A stretch of DNA of 64,000 bases from Pseudomonadota bacterium (lineage in GTDB: Bacteria > Pseudomonadota > Gammaproteobacteria > Steroidobacterales > JBCBZW01): the NCBI GenBank assembly GCA_039193195.1, contig JBCCWS010000002.1, positions 1 through 64,000 of the forward strand. The letters run 5' to 3'. A program made the translations under genes and the position numbers. How positions within the stretch are numbered: the stretch's first letter is position 1; each line of letters begins with the position of its first letter. Under the pieces are notes generated by a model, which searched no databases, was not told the origin of the DNA, and saw only the letters and a program-made list of their open reading frames with translations. Shown here in pieces: positions 44,701-52,152 of this stretch.

Positions 44701-46733
44701 CACTCCTGCACCGTGCGGAGTTCCGATATGCCGCTCACCGCGTTGTGGCTGTAGGCGAGTAGATACTCACGAACCGGCTCCATGGTGCCACCAGGGGATG
44801 CGGTGGAACCCGTCACGATCGACTCGAGCCGCTGGGTGGTACTGATCTTGTAACCAGCGAGGTAGCCACTGGCGTCGTCGGACCGATCACCGTAGTTGAA
44901 GCGAACTTCCGCAACGATCTGATCCGAGCTGCCGGTTCCCTGACCGCCGTAACTGATCACCGTCGGGTAGTACTCACCGATAGTGTTATTTTCGGTGTAG
45001 TCGACCTTGATGAAGTTGCCGAATCGATCCTCGATCCGCGCCACGGCGTAAGTCATCGCGAGCGCGGAGGTGCCAGCGTTGATGTAGCCCTCATCACCGC
45101 CCGCGCCATCGCTGCCGTAGTAGTAGATAAGACCGGCTTTGTCCTCAACCTTAAAGTAGGCCGGTCCGTTGGCGGGATTGCCGCCGTACGAAGTCACCCG
45201 GCGGAAGCTTGCCATCTCCGTCCGATACTCGGTGCCGTTGGCGCCGTACTGGCCACTGGTGGCAATTAGTCGGCTGCCGTCGAGGCAGTAGCGATCTGTC
45301 GCATCGAGCGTGACGCCGTAACCCTCGCCCTCACCTGCGCCCTCAGTGGTTGCCAGCGTGCCGCAACGACTTATTGCAGACAGCCCTCCGAGCGAGAAGC
45401 CGATGCCCATCAGGCCGTTACCCGAGCGATTGCTGTAGCTCAGGGACAGCTGCGGGGCCATACCCGCCACGCCCGGCGGTACGACGAGGGGAATCGAGTA
45501 GTTCGCCGCACCGAACATGTCAACGCTGAACTCGCCGGCTGTCCGGCCAACCGCGGTGGCCTCGCCAGGGATGCTGGCGGCGCCAAGGTCATTCGCGTCA
45601 ACCGAGGCGATCGCGCCCGCCGAAGTGAAGGTGACTACTTCGTTCTCATCAGCGCCTGAAGCCGCTTGCTTGTACAGCGTCGCCTGTCCGGTACCTGAGA
45701 AGTTCCCCGCCAGCAAGCGGTAGCGCTCACCGCTCCACACTGTGCCGTTGGCGTTGTCAGCAATGGGGAGCACCGTTCCCGTGGCGAGCGACCCAGCGTT
45801 GCCGTTGTCACCGAGGACGAGGTAGCTGTCAGCGCCAGCTCGCAGACTTTGGGCGAACACGTCGATATCGCCATCGCCATCGAAATCGCCGAGTACCAAA
45901 TCATAGTGTTTTGCGGACCAGTTGAAGCTGGCAGCGACCACGTCGATCGTGTCCAGCAGCGTAAACGTACCACCAGCGTTACCTGCCAGGATCACCACGT
46001 CTTCGTAGCGCACGATCGGCGTGTCGACGTCACCTGCCAACATCAAGACCGTGGGAAACGGCTGCACTAGCACGTCGTCGTGCCCATCACCATTGAAGTC
46101 GGCCGCGTAGAGCTTGGCGCGGTCTCCAGACCAGCGCACGCCCGCGTAATCGTCCGCGTCGACCCAGGTGCTAGCGGCCGTGCCGAGCTGGCCGCTACCG
46201 CCCGCGAGCACCATACCGTGGGTGCCGGAGCTCGCGTCCGCCTGCAACAGCAGATCGCTTATGCCGCTGTCGTCGTAGTCCCCGGGGATGATGACGTGAG
46301 AGTTCGCGTCGGCGCTGAATCCGAAGGCTCCGCTCGCGATGGTCTGATCAACCCCCGTCAACCCGCCGCTGGCGGGTACTGACTCGATCACGTAGCTGTT
46401 GCTGCTACTCGCTCGAAAGAGGAGGAGATCGGTGCCGAAGGTGGTATTAAAGTCCCCTGCGTATGCCGTGAACTGGTTGCCGGCTAGGCCCGTGAAGGCG
46501 CAGTCGTTTGAGGGCCACGTCTGCGTGAGTGTGTCTAGCGTTTCCCCGAGGCTCGAATCAACGACACCGCAAACATCCCCTGACTGGCGCGGGAGCGCGA
46601 ACATCTCGTCGGCGTTGTCGCCGTCGAAGTCTCCGATGACGAGCTGGTAGCGGTCAGCGGAAAAGTCATTCGCATATGCGGCCGCGCCCGCAGCTAGAAC
46701 CAGAAAAGGAATGAGGACTCGCGATAAGACCAT
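38745..46733 (-). CDS. Giant secreted SpvB/FG-GAP/RHS-repeat protein with C-terminal variable domain
   Basis: About 2,662 residues. I choose ATG 46733 (MVLSRVLIPFLVLAAGAAAYA signal peptide, GAGAG upstream) over longer starts. Residues 25-390 are FG-GAP/VCBS blades (GDFDGDNADE, ADFNGDGHDD, GDFDGDGDID). An SpvB-like domain starts near residue 395 (GEFSVDMFGAANYSIPLVVPPG, LSYSNRSGNGLMGIGF). More FG-GAP and midN-like blades follow, with a ten-glycine run near 44030. YD/RHS repeats occupy about 1,480-2,200. The RHS core (HRDHLNSVDVMTDESG to YSYVGNNPLSYSDPSGY) ends near 2,315. The remaining 350 residues are a hydrophobic Gly/Ala stretch and a unique C-terminal domain ending HDPESDLPRY, presumably the toxin payload. 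It resembles TcB/SpvB and RHS toxins. Confidence 0.92.
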   Translation of the reverse strand: MVLSRVLIPFLVLAAGAAAYANDFSADRYQLVIGDFDGDNADEMFALPRQSGDVCGVVDSSLGETLDTLTQTWPSNDCAFTGLAGNQFTAYAGDFNTTFGTDLLLFRASSSNSYVIESVPASGGLTGVDQTIASGAFGFSADANSHVIIPGDYDDSGISDLLLQADASSGTHGMVLAGGSGQLGTAASTWVDADDYAGVRWSGDRAKLYAADFNGDGHDDVLVQPFPTVLMLAGDVDTPIVRYEDVVILAGNAGGTFTLLDTIDVVAASFNWSAKHYDLVLGDFDGDGDIDVFAQSLRAGADSYLVLGDNGNAGSLATGTVLPIADNANGTVWSGERYRLLAGNFSGTGQATLYKQAASGADENEVVTFTSAGAIASVDANDLGAASIPGEATAVGRTAGEFSVDMFGAANYSIPLVVPPGVAGMAPQLSLSYSNRSGNGLMGIGFSLGGLSAISRCGTLATTEGAGEGEGYGVTLDATDRYCLDGSRLIATSGQYGANGTEYRTEMASFRRVTSYGGNPANGPAYFKVEDKAGLIYYYGSDGAGGDEGYINAGTSALAMTYAVARIEDRFGNFIKVDYTENNTIGEYYPTVISYGGQGTGSSDQIVAEVRFNYGDRSDDASGYLAGYKISTTQRLESIVTGSTASPGGTMEPVREYLLAYSHNAVSGISELRTVQECSKTVANFCKPPTRFRWEENARGFTLEQDTGIGSTSLTNLRLADVNADGRIDFLYTSGGRWKVKTSGLSADAPGQGPVVKRARYALTMDFDGDGVTDILQSSGNSAECEVAYGSTGGLSASIRQSGMICSMLSQDSEKTVAVDVNSDGLQDLIYANEGLGVVEVYRNLQGAGFESIADIATADFTIQTIDGQKLRVLDWDGDGRAEVMSFINNCPGAPGGGGGGGGGGDPGDIQQHGPGARQEGSIGGRVPGPQNGQTCHRQLRIFGETDGDFDLEYYSTPNVDFPDIEHARVIDVNGDGLGDFMGVVANRWRVWTSTGVDFIEQVLPATVQLTGQTDNVDWNWFEEGECQIDAQCFDEADWIDPEDPFTVNVSLTKDRFEDAKLLDYDHDGRTDIMIHYDGRWYVLRSDGVSYETRISDSVIIASASTLASAMLVDTSGDGLTDLYYPKSGNWRFRHMAGPRPGLLTEVKDGFESRTQIAYSYLTDSTVYKGHTPMPSGSSVAFPYQNLMAPVPVVAKFSADNGLGDAANPDVVYTMYEYRGAKVHAQGRGMLGFSEIKTWNDNTGKETVTTYAQAFPFTGMTKATEERVANAADYDSRLVDPSPSPDLNEIYDQICETSPVDCDTIRPPGFDGAQPLNGQNSPPTLVKVVNVFGQDQVDGVATFAFVDTSTQEQWAYINGGIAPGAAPFRRTVTDFDYVGRGNSSRVAVTVDDGVDGNGDEHTVTTVNAYSDDAANWCLGRLTSATVTHEQPADTTSNTGATLVTRESSFTYDPQACVLKTETVEPQSAALKTVTTYDYDDWGNVRQTTVADGGSAVPALQRFYSRVTATTYTADGRFIETRTSKLEDPTLSGLDNNGLEHTSIEAWDHKYGVQTSLTDVNGNQLVTQYDGFGRKTREFDPASSVASEWIREWCGGWTDCLLEGVYTVREQFSTGAESLAQFDRLGREVLTRIIGWDGEYRYEATRFDPLGRPFLESDLFLFGGEICWTWHLYDALDRVIENRSPDVDQSCSAQPGDGRLTDIAYGVHPLGSANWRRTQTTFQDAFTTVSIDPNGRTVFRAVDIADRLIELSEQVAFEAEAPQTTRTRYGYDAQGNMTWVQDAEGHESHVVINKLGHKVSMDDPDMGEWFYVHNALGELVQQTDAKGQITTQAFDDLGRMVERVEPRTGGGTDTTRWEYDSASNGTGLIARVVGPYNSVGNPAATDPEVAYSYDTHSMLALKRHKIDGSWYEVETSYDSYLRLHTTSYPNVNLGAEGVRRLRVRQDYNANGFNDRTIDADTGKVYWEVEGVDVVGSFSQVRLGNGLQEVRAFDRSTRVLKAITTGGGAVQELTYTWDSANNLLGRADANTGQSESFAYDSLYRLRRSTYTDNVTVDIDYTYDLIGNIKSKGTGYSNYLYQSSRPHAVTDVSATDGLRQYFYDANGNIESRQGASITWTSFNKPERIDAPSGSYSLFTYNADRMRITHRAVDGANDSTITYVDSLYERIDDGGTVEEHRMFVRAGGRVISTVTWWGNGNEQTRYLHRDHLNSVDVMTDESGVVVDRFAFDPWGKRRPAANWGAVPSPGSYLTASFHRGFTGHEHLDHLGLVHMNGRIYDPEIGRFLSADLFVQFPESTQGFNRYSYVGNNPLSYSDPSGYKIFGIIAGIVSAATGVGLGLSIAYSALASVVDGLVAGQSFAQALLGGAFSAASAGIFAGIGSGFEEIVGASVRVGVKAAKVLSHGLAGGLLSAARGGRFLDGLIGSVAGATTSALTGGGLAQAASRGIGEIAREVTIASVISGTASALSGGKFASGARSGAFGQLFNHLKHRAQVEITKLKGRVQQWELIGTQELTVAANVDKIGDLLDHAESTANAACDMIRRCNPPPLPDKKAVGIIAWTALEKNRVYALYQNVEYTQVFYRFEDGHTQIVLSDARRLNQFKEVGAGLELMMTDGERHTPFTTDHITANDPGRWRDFGVSHVPAKTVPGEMFHDPESDLPRY

Positions 46734-47343
46734 GAGAACGCTCTCTGTTGCCATATGTGAGCGCAATCGCTTGTCTTTGACGCGATTTGCGCGGGTTAAG
46801 ATGAGCCAGACCGTAAGGTTTGCAAGCCTACTTGGCGATCGCCGAACCCTAGCATCCCTAGTCGATTGCGGCTCAAGTGGGTCATTCAACGGGTGGGCGA
46901 CAAGGGCGCCTGCCTGGTTCCTCGGTCAGGAACCTAACATGCTAGACGAACAACATTCCAACTACATTCGCTAGTTGCTTACCGCAACCACATGACCGGC
47001 ACAAACGACCGCGCCGGCTCTGGACTACCAACTCTTGCCGCGCTACTCTCGCCATCCGTTGCGCCTTACATCTGATCTGCGCGCCGAGTTGTCCGGTCAT
47101 TTAAGCGTTGAATTACCTTAGGCATTGGGCGTCGCAGCATTCTCACTGAGGAAGATAAGATTGCCTAACGGACCTCTAAGAACCGCTTATCACTCGCACT
47201 GGCAAACGGCACGCAGGGTCGAGATCAGAGTTGCTGCGGAATCTCAGAGCGCGAGTCCGCGTATGCGCAAGCATGCGTTAGCACCCAAACTCACACGCCG
47301 CTAGCGCTGCAGAAACTCCTACGATGAAAGAGATGACCGCTCA
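46734..47343. other. Divergent intergenic region between the RHS gene and the small-protein cluster
   Basis: About 600 bases holding the upstream regions of the giant RHS gene (minus) and the first small exported gene (plus). No other gene is supported. The base composition is less GC-rich than the neighbouring genes. Confidence 0.45.
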
Positions 47344-47676
47344 GTGAAAATAGCAACACCACTCCTACTCGTTTCTGCTGCGCTACTGGCGCCTTCGGTA
47401 GGTCACACGGGTACGGTCAAGGAACATCTGGTAGGCAGAGACGGGCACGAAGTGTACTTCGAACTAGAAGGCACGAAGAGTGGATTTCCGTGCTCGCCCC
47501 CACACCCGAGCGGATTCGACTACTCGTTTTCACTCACCGGGCATGCTGCGGGACCAGCGCTACTGTCCGCACTGCTTTCGGCCTACGTATCGAACTCCAC
47601 GTTGGGGGTTCAGGGCGTGGGCGTCTGCACTGTCGAATCGAGGCTGGAGGATGTCAGTTACCTGGTGCTCGATTGA
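47344..47676 (+). CDS. Small exported two-cysteine protein (paralogue family, member 4)
   Basis: A 110-residue precursor starting at GTG 47344 (MKIATPLLLVSAALLAPSVGHT signal). The mature part runs GTVKEHLVGRDGHEVYFELEG, first cysteine in SGFPCSPPHP, amphipathic segment LLSALLSAYVSNSTLGVQGV, second cysteine in GVCTVESRLEDVSYLVLD. This is the same arrangement as the other members but the central motif is the most diverged. It is the first of five consecutive genes of the same type on the plus strand. Function unknown. Confidence 0.65.
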   Translation: MKIATPLLLVSAALLAPSVGHTGTVKEHLVGRDGHEVYFELEGTKSGFPCSPPHPSGFDYSFSLTGHAAGPALLSALLSAYVSNSTLGVQGVGVCTVESRLEDVSYLVLD

Positions 47677-47837
47677 AGACTCGGCTCCCTGTCGATCACG
47701 AAGATGGGCGCCTATGAAGAACAGGCCCTCAGCTTGGCTTTGGTAGCCCCATCGACGGTAAAACAGGTGGCGAGTCGCAACTGAGACACAACGAATCAAC
47801 CCCGAGACCAGCAGCAATATCCGAGCAGAAACAACCC

Positions 47838-48170
47838 ATGAAACTCTCGAATCCTATCCGTAGCGTCATCGCAGCAACCGCGCTGGCGCTCACCTCTTTC
47901 AATTGCTACGCACAATGGACGCCTCCATCGACAGTCACGGAGGTCTATCTGAACCCATCCGACGGCTTGCTATTCAAGCTGACTGACATGACCAACACCC
48001 AAGCTTGCACACGGACAGATCGCCTTGTCCTAGAGACTAGCTTCGCGTTCTTCGATGAAGCTTTCGCGCTCTTGCTCTCCGCCTTGCACGCTGACGCGGA
48101 CGTACAGGTTCGAGTCAACGGGTGCAGCACAAACGGGTACGCGATGGTGACGCTGGTTATTGGGAGGTAA
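47838..48170 (+). CDS. Small exported two-cysteine protein (paralogue family, member 5)
   Basis: A 110-residue precursor (MKLSNPIRSVIAATALALTSFNCYA signal). The mature part begins QWTPPSTVTEVYLNPSDGLLFKLTD. The first family cysteine is in NTQACTRTDRLVLETS, followed by EAFALLLSALHADADVQVRV and the second cysteine in NGCSTNGYAMVTLVIG. The RTDRxxLxT stretch is close to that of the 30546 member (KDRFLFDVTT). It lies 160 bases after the previous member. Its own promoter is not obvious. Confidence 0.7.
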   Translation: MKLSNPIRSVIAATALALTSFNCYAQWTPPSTVTEVYLNPSDGLLFKLTDMTNTQACTRTDRLVLETSFAFFDEAFALLLSALHADADVQVRVNGCSTNGYAMVTLVIGR

Positions 48171-48373
48171 GTGAGAAGGCCGACGACATCGCAACCGCAG
48201 ACCCAGTCGAGAGACATACCGAACTAGGGACCAGCGGTGAATAGCGGGGCTATCCGCGGGAACCGTGGACCCCAGTCATCATCAAGGAGAACCACAGCCA
48301 ACAACCGCGAGACTCGCGTCTACGCGGTAGACAACATCAGGATCTATTTTTAGCTGGAGCCGGGGACGAAGAG

Positions 48374-48793
48374 ATGACCGACATTGCCCAAAAACGCATA
48401 CGCGCAGGAAAGCGCTCTAGAACTGCACCCCATTCGCGGGAATCAACATGCACCGTTGCTGTTTTATGCTTCGGCATGCTGCTTGCCTGGTTGCCAGGCG
48501 CTCGAGTGCACGCCGCAGACGTCTGGTCCGGGCAGACCCGAATCGAATGGATTCGCCCTTATTCTGGGACCAAAGACGTGTCTTTCCTATTAGCAGATAC
48601 GTCGGTCACCACTTCGACTTGCGATGGCGGAAGGCGGGTGAGGATCGACAAGAATCACCCTAACCTAGAGGCGTTGTACTCGGCGCTACTCACCGCGTTC
48701 GCAGCAAACAAGGAAATAAACGTGAACTACTCAAACACGGACACTCCGGAATGCGCTCCGAAGATCCGGCTATTTCAAGTCTTCGCAGACTAG
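48374..48793 (+). CDS. Small exported two-cysteine protein (paralogue family, member 6)
   Basis: A 139-residue precursor with a longer basic N-region (MTDIAQKRIRAGKRSRT), then hydrophobic VAVLCFGMLLAWLPGARVHA. The mature part begins ADVWSGQTRIEWIRPYSG. The first family cysteine is in TTSTCDGGRRVRIDKN, followed by EALYSALLTAFAANKEINVNY and the second cysteine in TPECAPKIRLFQVFAD. GAAGAG lies just before the ATG. It is the third gene of the tandem array. Function unknown. Confidence 0.68.
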   Translation: MTDIAQKRIRAGKRSRTAPHSRESTCTVAVLCFGMLLAWLPGARVHAADVWSGQTRIEWIRPYSGTKDVSFLLADTSVTTSTCDGGRRVRIDKNHPNLEALYSALLTAFAANKEINVNYSNTDTPECAPKIRLFQVFAD

Positions 48794-48926
48794 AAAATGG
48801 ATCAGGAATTGCCAGAAGAGCATTATGGAAAATCTGTTTAGGTTGATAGCGTTACTTTCAAATCCGAGACTCGTCGCAAGCCGCTCGCGGTGGAAGCCGC
48901 GACTCTCGAGAGCTCCAGGAGGAGAG

Positions 48927-49313
48927 ATGCGCAGGGAGCTTTGTTGCTGGCGATGGCTACTGCTAGCCGTCGGCGTAGTTGTTTCGTTCAGTGCCCACGC
49001 GGACCGGCACTGGGTCGAAGGCCGAATCACACGGTTGGAGGATTATGCCGGGTACAACGCCAACTTCGGCGTCTTGGTCGAGCTCGCGGAGCAAGAATGG
49101 TTCGGTGCCGGTAACGGCGCTACCAATTGCACGCATCGATTCAACCTGCGGGTGGGGGTGTTGGGAATGACCGAGGCATCCCTAAATAGAATCTACTCGT
49201 TGTTGTTGTCGTCCTACATCGCCTCGAAACGCGTGCGCTTATACATCGACGACAACGACTATCAGGGCTACTGCGACGTTCAGATAGGATCAGTCGCTGA
49301 CAGCTACCAATAG
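48927..49313 (+). CDS. Small exported two-cysteine protein (paralogue family, member 7)
   Basis: A 128-residue precursor from ATG 48927 (MRRELCCWRWLLLAVGVVVSFSAHA signal). The start is decided by a very strong AGGAGGAGAG immediately upstream, rather than the longer frame from 48825. The mature part begins DRHWVEGRITRLEDYAG. The first family cysteine is in GATNCTHRFNLRVG, followed by LNRIYSLLLSSYIASKRVRLYI and the second cysteine in GYCDVQIGSV. The RVRLYIDD stretch matches the RLYVDH of the next gene. Function unknown. Confidence 0.72.
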   Translation: MRRELCCWRWLLLAVGVVVSFSAHADRHWVEGRITRLEDYAGYNANFGVLVELAEQEWFGAGNGATNCTHRFNLRVGVLGMTEASLNRIYSLLLSSYIASKRVRLYIDDNDYQGYCDVQIGSVADSYQ

Positions 49314-49383
49314 AGTGATCCACCCGACTCCGGGTCGGAAGAAGGCCCTGCGCAGCACGATTACTACAAGGTTCATTTGAGAC

Positions 49384-49728
49384 ATGAAGGCACGAAGGCT
49401 GATCACCGCAACGACGAGCTTGGCACTAGCGCTTGTCAGCTCCGTTGCGACTGCCGCAGGGAGCTGGACAACCTACGAGCTACCAACCAGTCTGCGCATC
49501 GATGGCGGTGACACAGGAAAGTTCTTTCGGATCCTGATGCCAACCCTCTACGATCCCGGTAACTGTCAGCATAAGGTGTACACGATCCGCACGACTGATG
49601 TGAACTACGATGCAATGGTTAGCATGCTCCTGGCCGCGAAGCTAAGCGGAACCCCGGTGAGGCTCTACGTCGATCACACGTGCCAGCCCGAGGGGCACAT
49701 CAGGGTTCTCAACGTTATGCTTGAATAG
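49384..49728 (+). CDS. Small exported two-cysteine protein (paralogue family, member 8)
   Basis: A 114-residue precursor (MKARRLITATTSLALALVSSVATAA signal). The mature part begins GSWTTYELPTSLRIDGGDTGKFFRI. The first family cysteine is in DPGNCQHKVYTIRTT, followed by AMVSMLLAAKLSGTPVRLYV and the second cysteine in DHTCQPEGHIRVLNVML. It is the last gene of the tandem array. The GTPVRLYV segment is strikingly like the TGQPVRIYY segment of the subtilase-cytotoxin B subunit as I remember it, and is the basis for that tentative comparison. Confidence 0.72.
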   Translation: MKARRLITATTSLALALVSSVATAAGSWTTYELPTSLRIDGGDTGKFFRILMPTLYDPGNCQHKVYTIRTTDVNYDAMVSMLLAAKLSGTPVRLYVDHTCQPEGHIRVLNVMLE

Positions 49729-49887
49729 AGCAGGAGTCGCTTAGTGACATCGAGCCACCAACGGTTGCTGAGCCAATGGCGGTCTACCTCAACCGTCTCG
49801 CGAATTGCTGTTTGAGTTGACCAACACTGGTGTCGACGTGCGCCTGCGTATCTGACCTGACTGATCCACAGGAGAGAGACACAACAC

Positions 49888-50445
49888 CTACCAACCCTGA
49901 GTACCCGGATCCCCCTTGAAGGGCCCGATCACCTCATCCGTAATCCACCCCCCATAGAACTCGCTCGACTGCGGTCGCACACGCTCACCATCCACATAGC
50001 ACTCGACACGAGACGGATAGAAGCACAACCAACCGGCAATGGACTCGTAGGGTTCGAATGGCCTGTCGTAACACCAGGCGACCTTCGACGTGATTGCACC
50101 TTCGGAAGGGGCAAGGTCCCAGTAGCGCGCCGCCCCCTTCCATTCGCAGAGACTCTCGCCCTGTGCAGGCCGTAGGTAGGCGGTAACGACATCCTGCGGC
50201 GGCACGTAGAAGGTGGGCGGGCTCGCCGTCTCCAAGATGCGTTTCGCTCCACGCGAGCGAGCAAGTTCCACCCCGTTTCCTAGCACAACCACTTCGCGCG
50301 TATCGGGTACCAGGCTCGGAGGCCGCGGATAGTCCCACACCGATTCTTGACCCGGCCCGGTTGGGTGGGCGAACGCAGGACGCGCCTGGCCGCGGTGGGT
50401 CCAGCCGTCGCGGGATTTCTTCAGCCAGTCGGGGATCTTGGGCAT
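49888..50445 (-). CDS. DUF427-domain protein
   Basis: A 185-residue protein. It has the DUF427 pattern: VWDYPRPPSLVPDTREVVVLGNGVELARSRGAKRILETASPPTFYVPPQDV, then a single-domain core CEWKGAARYWDL, VAWCYDRPFEP and FYPSRVECYVDGERV. The family is widespread with no settled reaction. It sits at the right-hand edge of the small-protein array, downstream of the T6SS island on the same strand, and I see no functional tie to either. No strong Shine-Dalgarno precedes the ATG. Confidence 0.85.
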   Translation of the reverse strand: MPKIPDWLKKSRDGWTHRGQARPAFAHPTGPGQESVWDYPRPPSLVPDTREVVVLGNGVELARSRGAKRILETASPPTFYVPPQDVVTAYLRPAQGESLCEWKGAARYWDLAPSEGAITSKVAWCYDRPFEPYESIAGWLCFYPSRVECYVDGERVRPQSSEFYGGWITDEVIGPFKGDPGTQGW

Positions 50446-50649
50446 GAGATGAACCAGCAGGTCGTGGGGAAGCGCCGCAGTCTATCTGGGAATCTCCGGA
50501 TCGATTAAGAGACATTCGAGACGGGGATCTGGTCGCCAGAAACACCCCACGGACTGCCCAGTTGCCGGATCATCGTGTGAGGGCCATGACCGCTCGCGAT
50601 GACCTTCGAGTCGGTGACGCTGGGAACACAGCACGACAGGCTAAGCTCA

Positions 50650-50930
50650 ACTCCGAACAGTCCTCGACTACGTGGCCGCACGCACCGGTGCACGGGTAGT
50701 GATGGCAACGCTCCCCCTCCTCGGAACAGCTACTCCCCGGCGGTTGGCCTGCCCTGCGGGAGCAAAGCACGCCCTGGCCCTGGCGGGCCGAGACCTGCTC
50801 ATCGGCGCCATGGCCGGCACCACCCGCCCGTCTGGTGCGCATCTCGGCACAGACTTACAACGCGCCGAGCGAATACCAACAGCTGGCCAACGCGCTGCCT
50901 AAGGCCCTCAACGACATGGCGGATCGGTGA
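50650..50930 (+). pseudogene. Aminotransferase class V (isopenicillin-N epimerase-like) remnant
   Basis: Two family-like pieces survive on the plus strand in different frames. The first is DYVAARTGARVVMATLPL at about 50666. The second is the C-terminus VRISAQTYNAPSEYQQLANALPKAL ending at a stop at 50930. Together they match the aligned ends of class V PLP aminotransferases, with about 250 internal residues including the PLP lysine lost. The frame change and missing core show it is dead. Confidence 0.5.
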
Positions 50931-50942
50931 AGGCCGCGCTGC

Positions 50943-52139
50943 TCAAAGCTTTGGGACCGGCGCGTCGCGATCGAGCGCAGCCATCTCGTACGCGGCCGAT
51001 TTGCGCTGGGTTTGCGTTCCCGAGGCGAGCACGGCCGATAGGTGCTCGGGCGTGAGGCGGCCGCCCACCAGGTAACGTTCCTGGGGCTCGACGTCGGGCG
51101 CTCGCGAGGCCCACCAGGCGACCACCGATTCGGTGTGCGGCATCGCCAGCAGCTCCTCCACGTCCGAGTACTGCGGATCGCCCCCCACGTTGACCGTGTC
51201 CTCCCAATCGGGCTCGACCGACGCGTCGAGATCGTCCGCCGTGATGTCGGCGCCGGTGATGGTGCAGAACGCCTGACCAGCGACCCGCGCGTACTCCGGA
51301 TCTTCCATCAACGCCAACAGCTGGGGCACATGGGCAGGCAGCCCGGAGGCGCCGTAGGCGTGGGCGCGGACTCGCGGTGAGAAGTCATCCGAGCTGAGCG
51401 TATCGAGCAGCATGCTGCGATAGGTTGGCGCCCCGAAGCGCACGAGCAACTCTACGGTTTGCAGCAGGTTGGGGTCCTCATTGCTTAGCTCAGAAGACAG
51501 CGCTACGTACGCATCGTTGTCGCCGAGCAGGACGCCCGCCCGCAAGGCCGCGAAGCGCAGCCGCTGCGCCGCCTCGTCCCCATCGGAAGGTTCCTGCGCG
51601 TAGGCCCTTCGCACCACATGGCCGTGCGCGTGCGATCTTCGGTGCCCAATCCAATCGAGCATGCGCACGTGCACGGCCGGATCTGTATCCGCAAACCAGT
51701 GCTCATCCGGAGCGGACGCGAAGGTCGCCACCGCCGCCTGCCTCACCTCGCCATTCGCATGGTCGACGAGGCGCGACACCTGCTCGCTTCGCAGCCCAAG
51801 CCAGCTAACGGCAGCGTGAAACTCCCCTGGATAGTCGCCCCGCTCGGCAAGGGCTTCGCAGGCGCGATCGAGCAGATCGTCACGCCCCAGGGTGAACCCA
51901 AGCGTCGCGGTGATGAAGACGCTCCCAGGATCTTCGAAGGCGAGCACGCTATCGTCGATGGAGAGGCCGGACACGAGACCGATGCGCAGGGCATCGAGAA
52001 ACGCATTCAACTTGGCATCGGCAACGGCCAGGTCCGCCGCCCGGTGCACCGGGCTCTCGGCAATGCCCTCCCGTATGTGCCAGGCGTAGGGTGCGTCCGT
52101 CGTGATCTGGCGCCAGATCGGCGCCGGAAAGGCCGTCAC
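50943..52139 (-). CDS. TIGR02270-family HEAT-like protein of T6SS islands
   Basis: A 398-residue all-helical protein with repeated short helical pairs (ADLAVADAKLNAFLDALRIGL, RQAAVATFASAPDEHWFAD, RVRAHAYGASGLPAHVPQLLALMEDPEYARVAGQAF). It ends with ERYLVGGRLTPEHLSAVLASGTQTQRKSAAYEMAAL, the characteristic TIGR02270 tail. The family occurs in T6SS vgrG-linked clusters and lacks an assigned activity. It follows the candidate immunity gene by 13 bases and is the last gene of the run. A structural or adaptor role is inferred from its position. Confidence 0.8.
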   Translation of the reverse strand: MTAFPAPIWRQITTDAPYAWHIREGIAESPVHRAADLAVADAKLNAFLDALRIGLVSGLSIDDSVLAFEDPGSVFITATLGFTLGRDDLLDRACEALAERGDYPGEFHAAVSWLGLRSEQVSRLVDHANGEVRQAAVATFASAPDEHWFADTDPAVHVRMLDWIGHRRSHAHGHVVRRAYAQEPSDGDEAAQRLRFAALRAGVLLGDNDAYVALSSELSNEDPNLLQTVELLVRFGAPTYRSMLLDTLSSDDFSPRVRAHAYGASGLPAHVPQLLALMEDPEYARVAGQAFCTITGADITADDLDASVEPDWEDTVNVGGDPQYSDVEELLAMPHTESVVAWWASRAPDVEPQERYLVGGRLTPEHLSAVLASGTQTQRKSAAYEMAALDRDAPVPKL

Positions 52140-52152
52140 GTGGTCGCGATGC

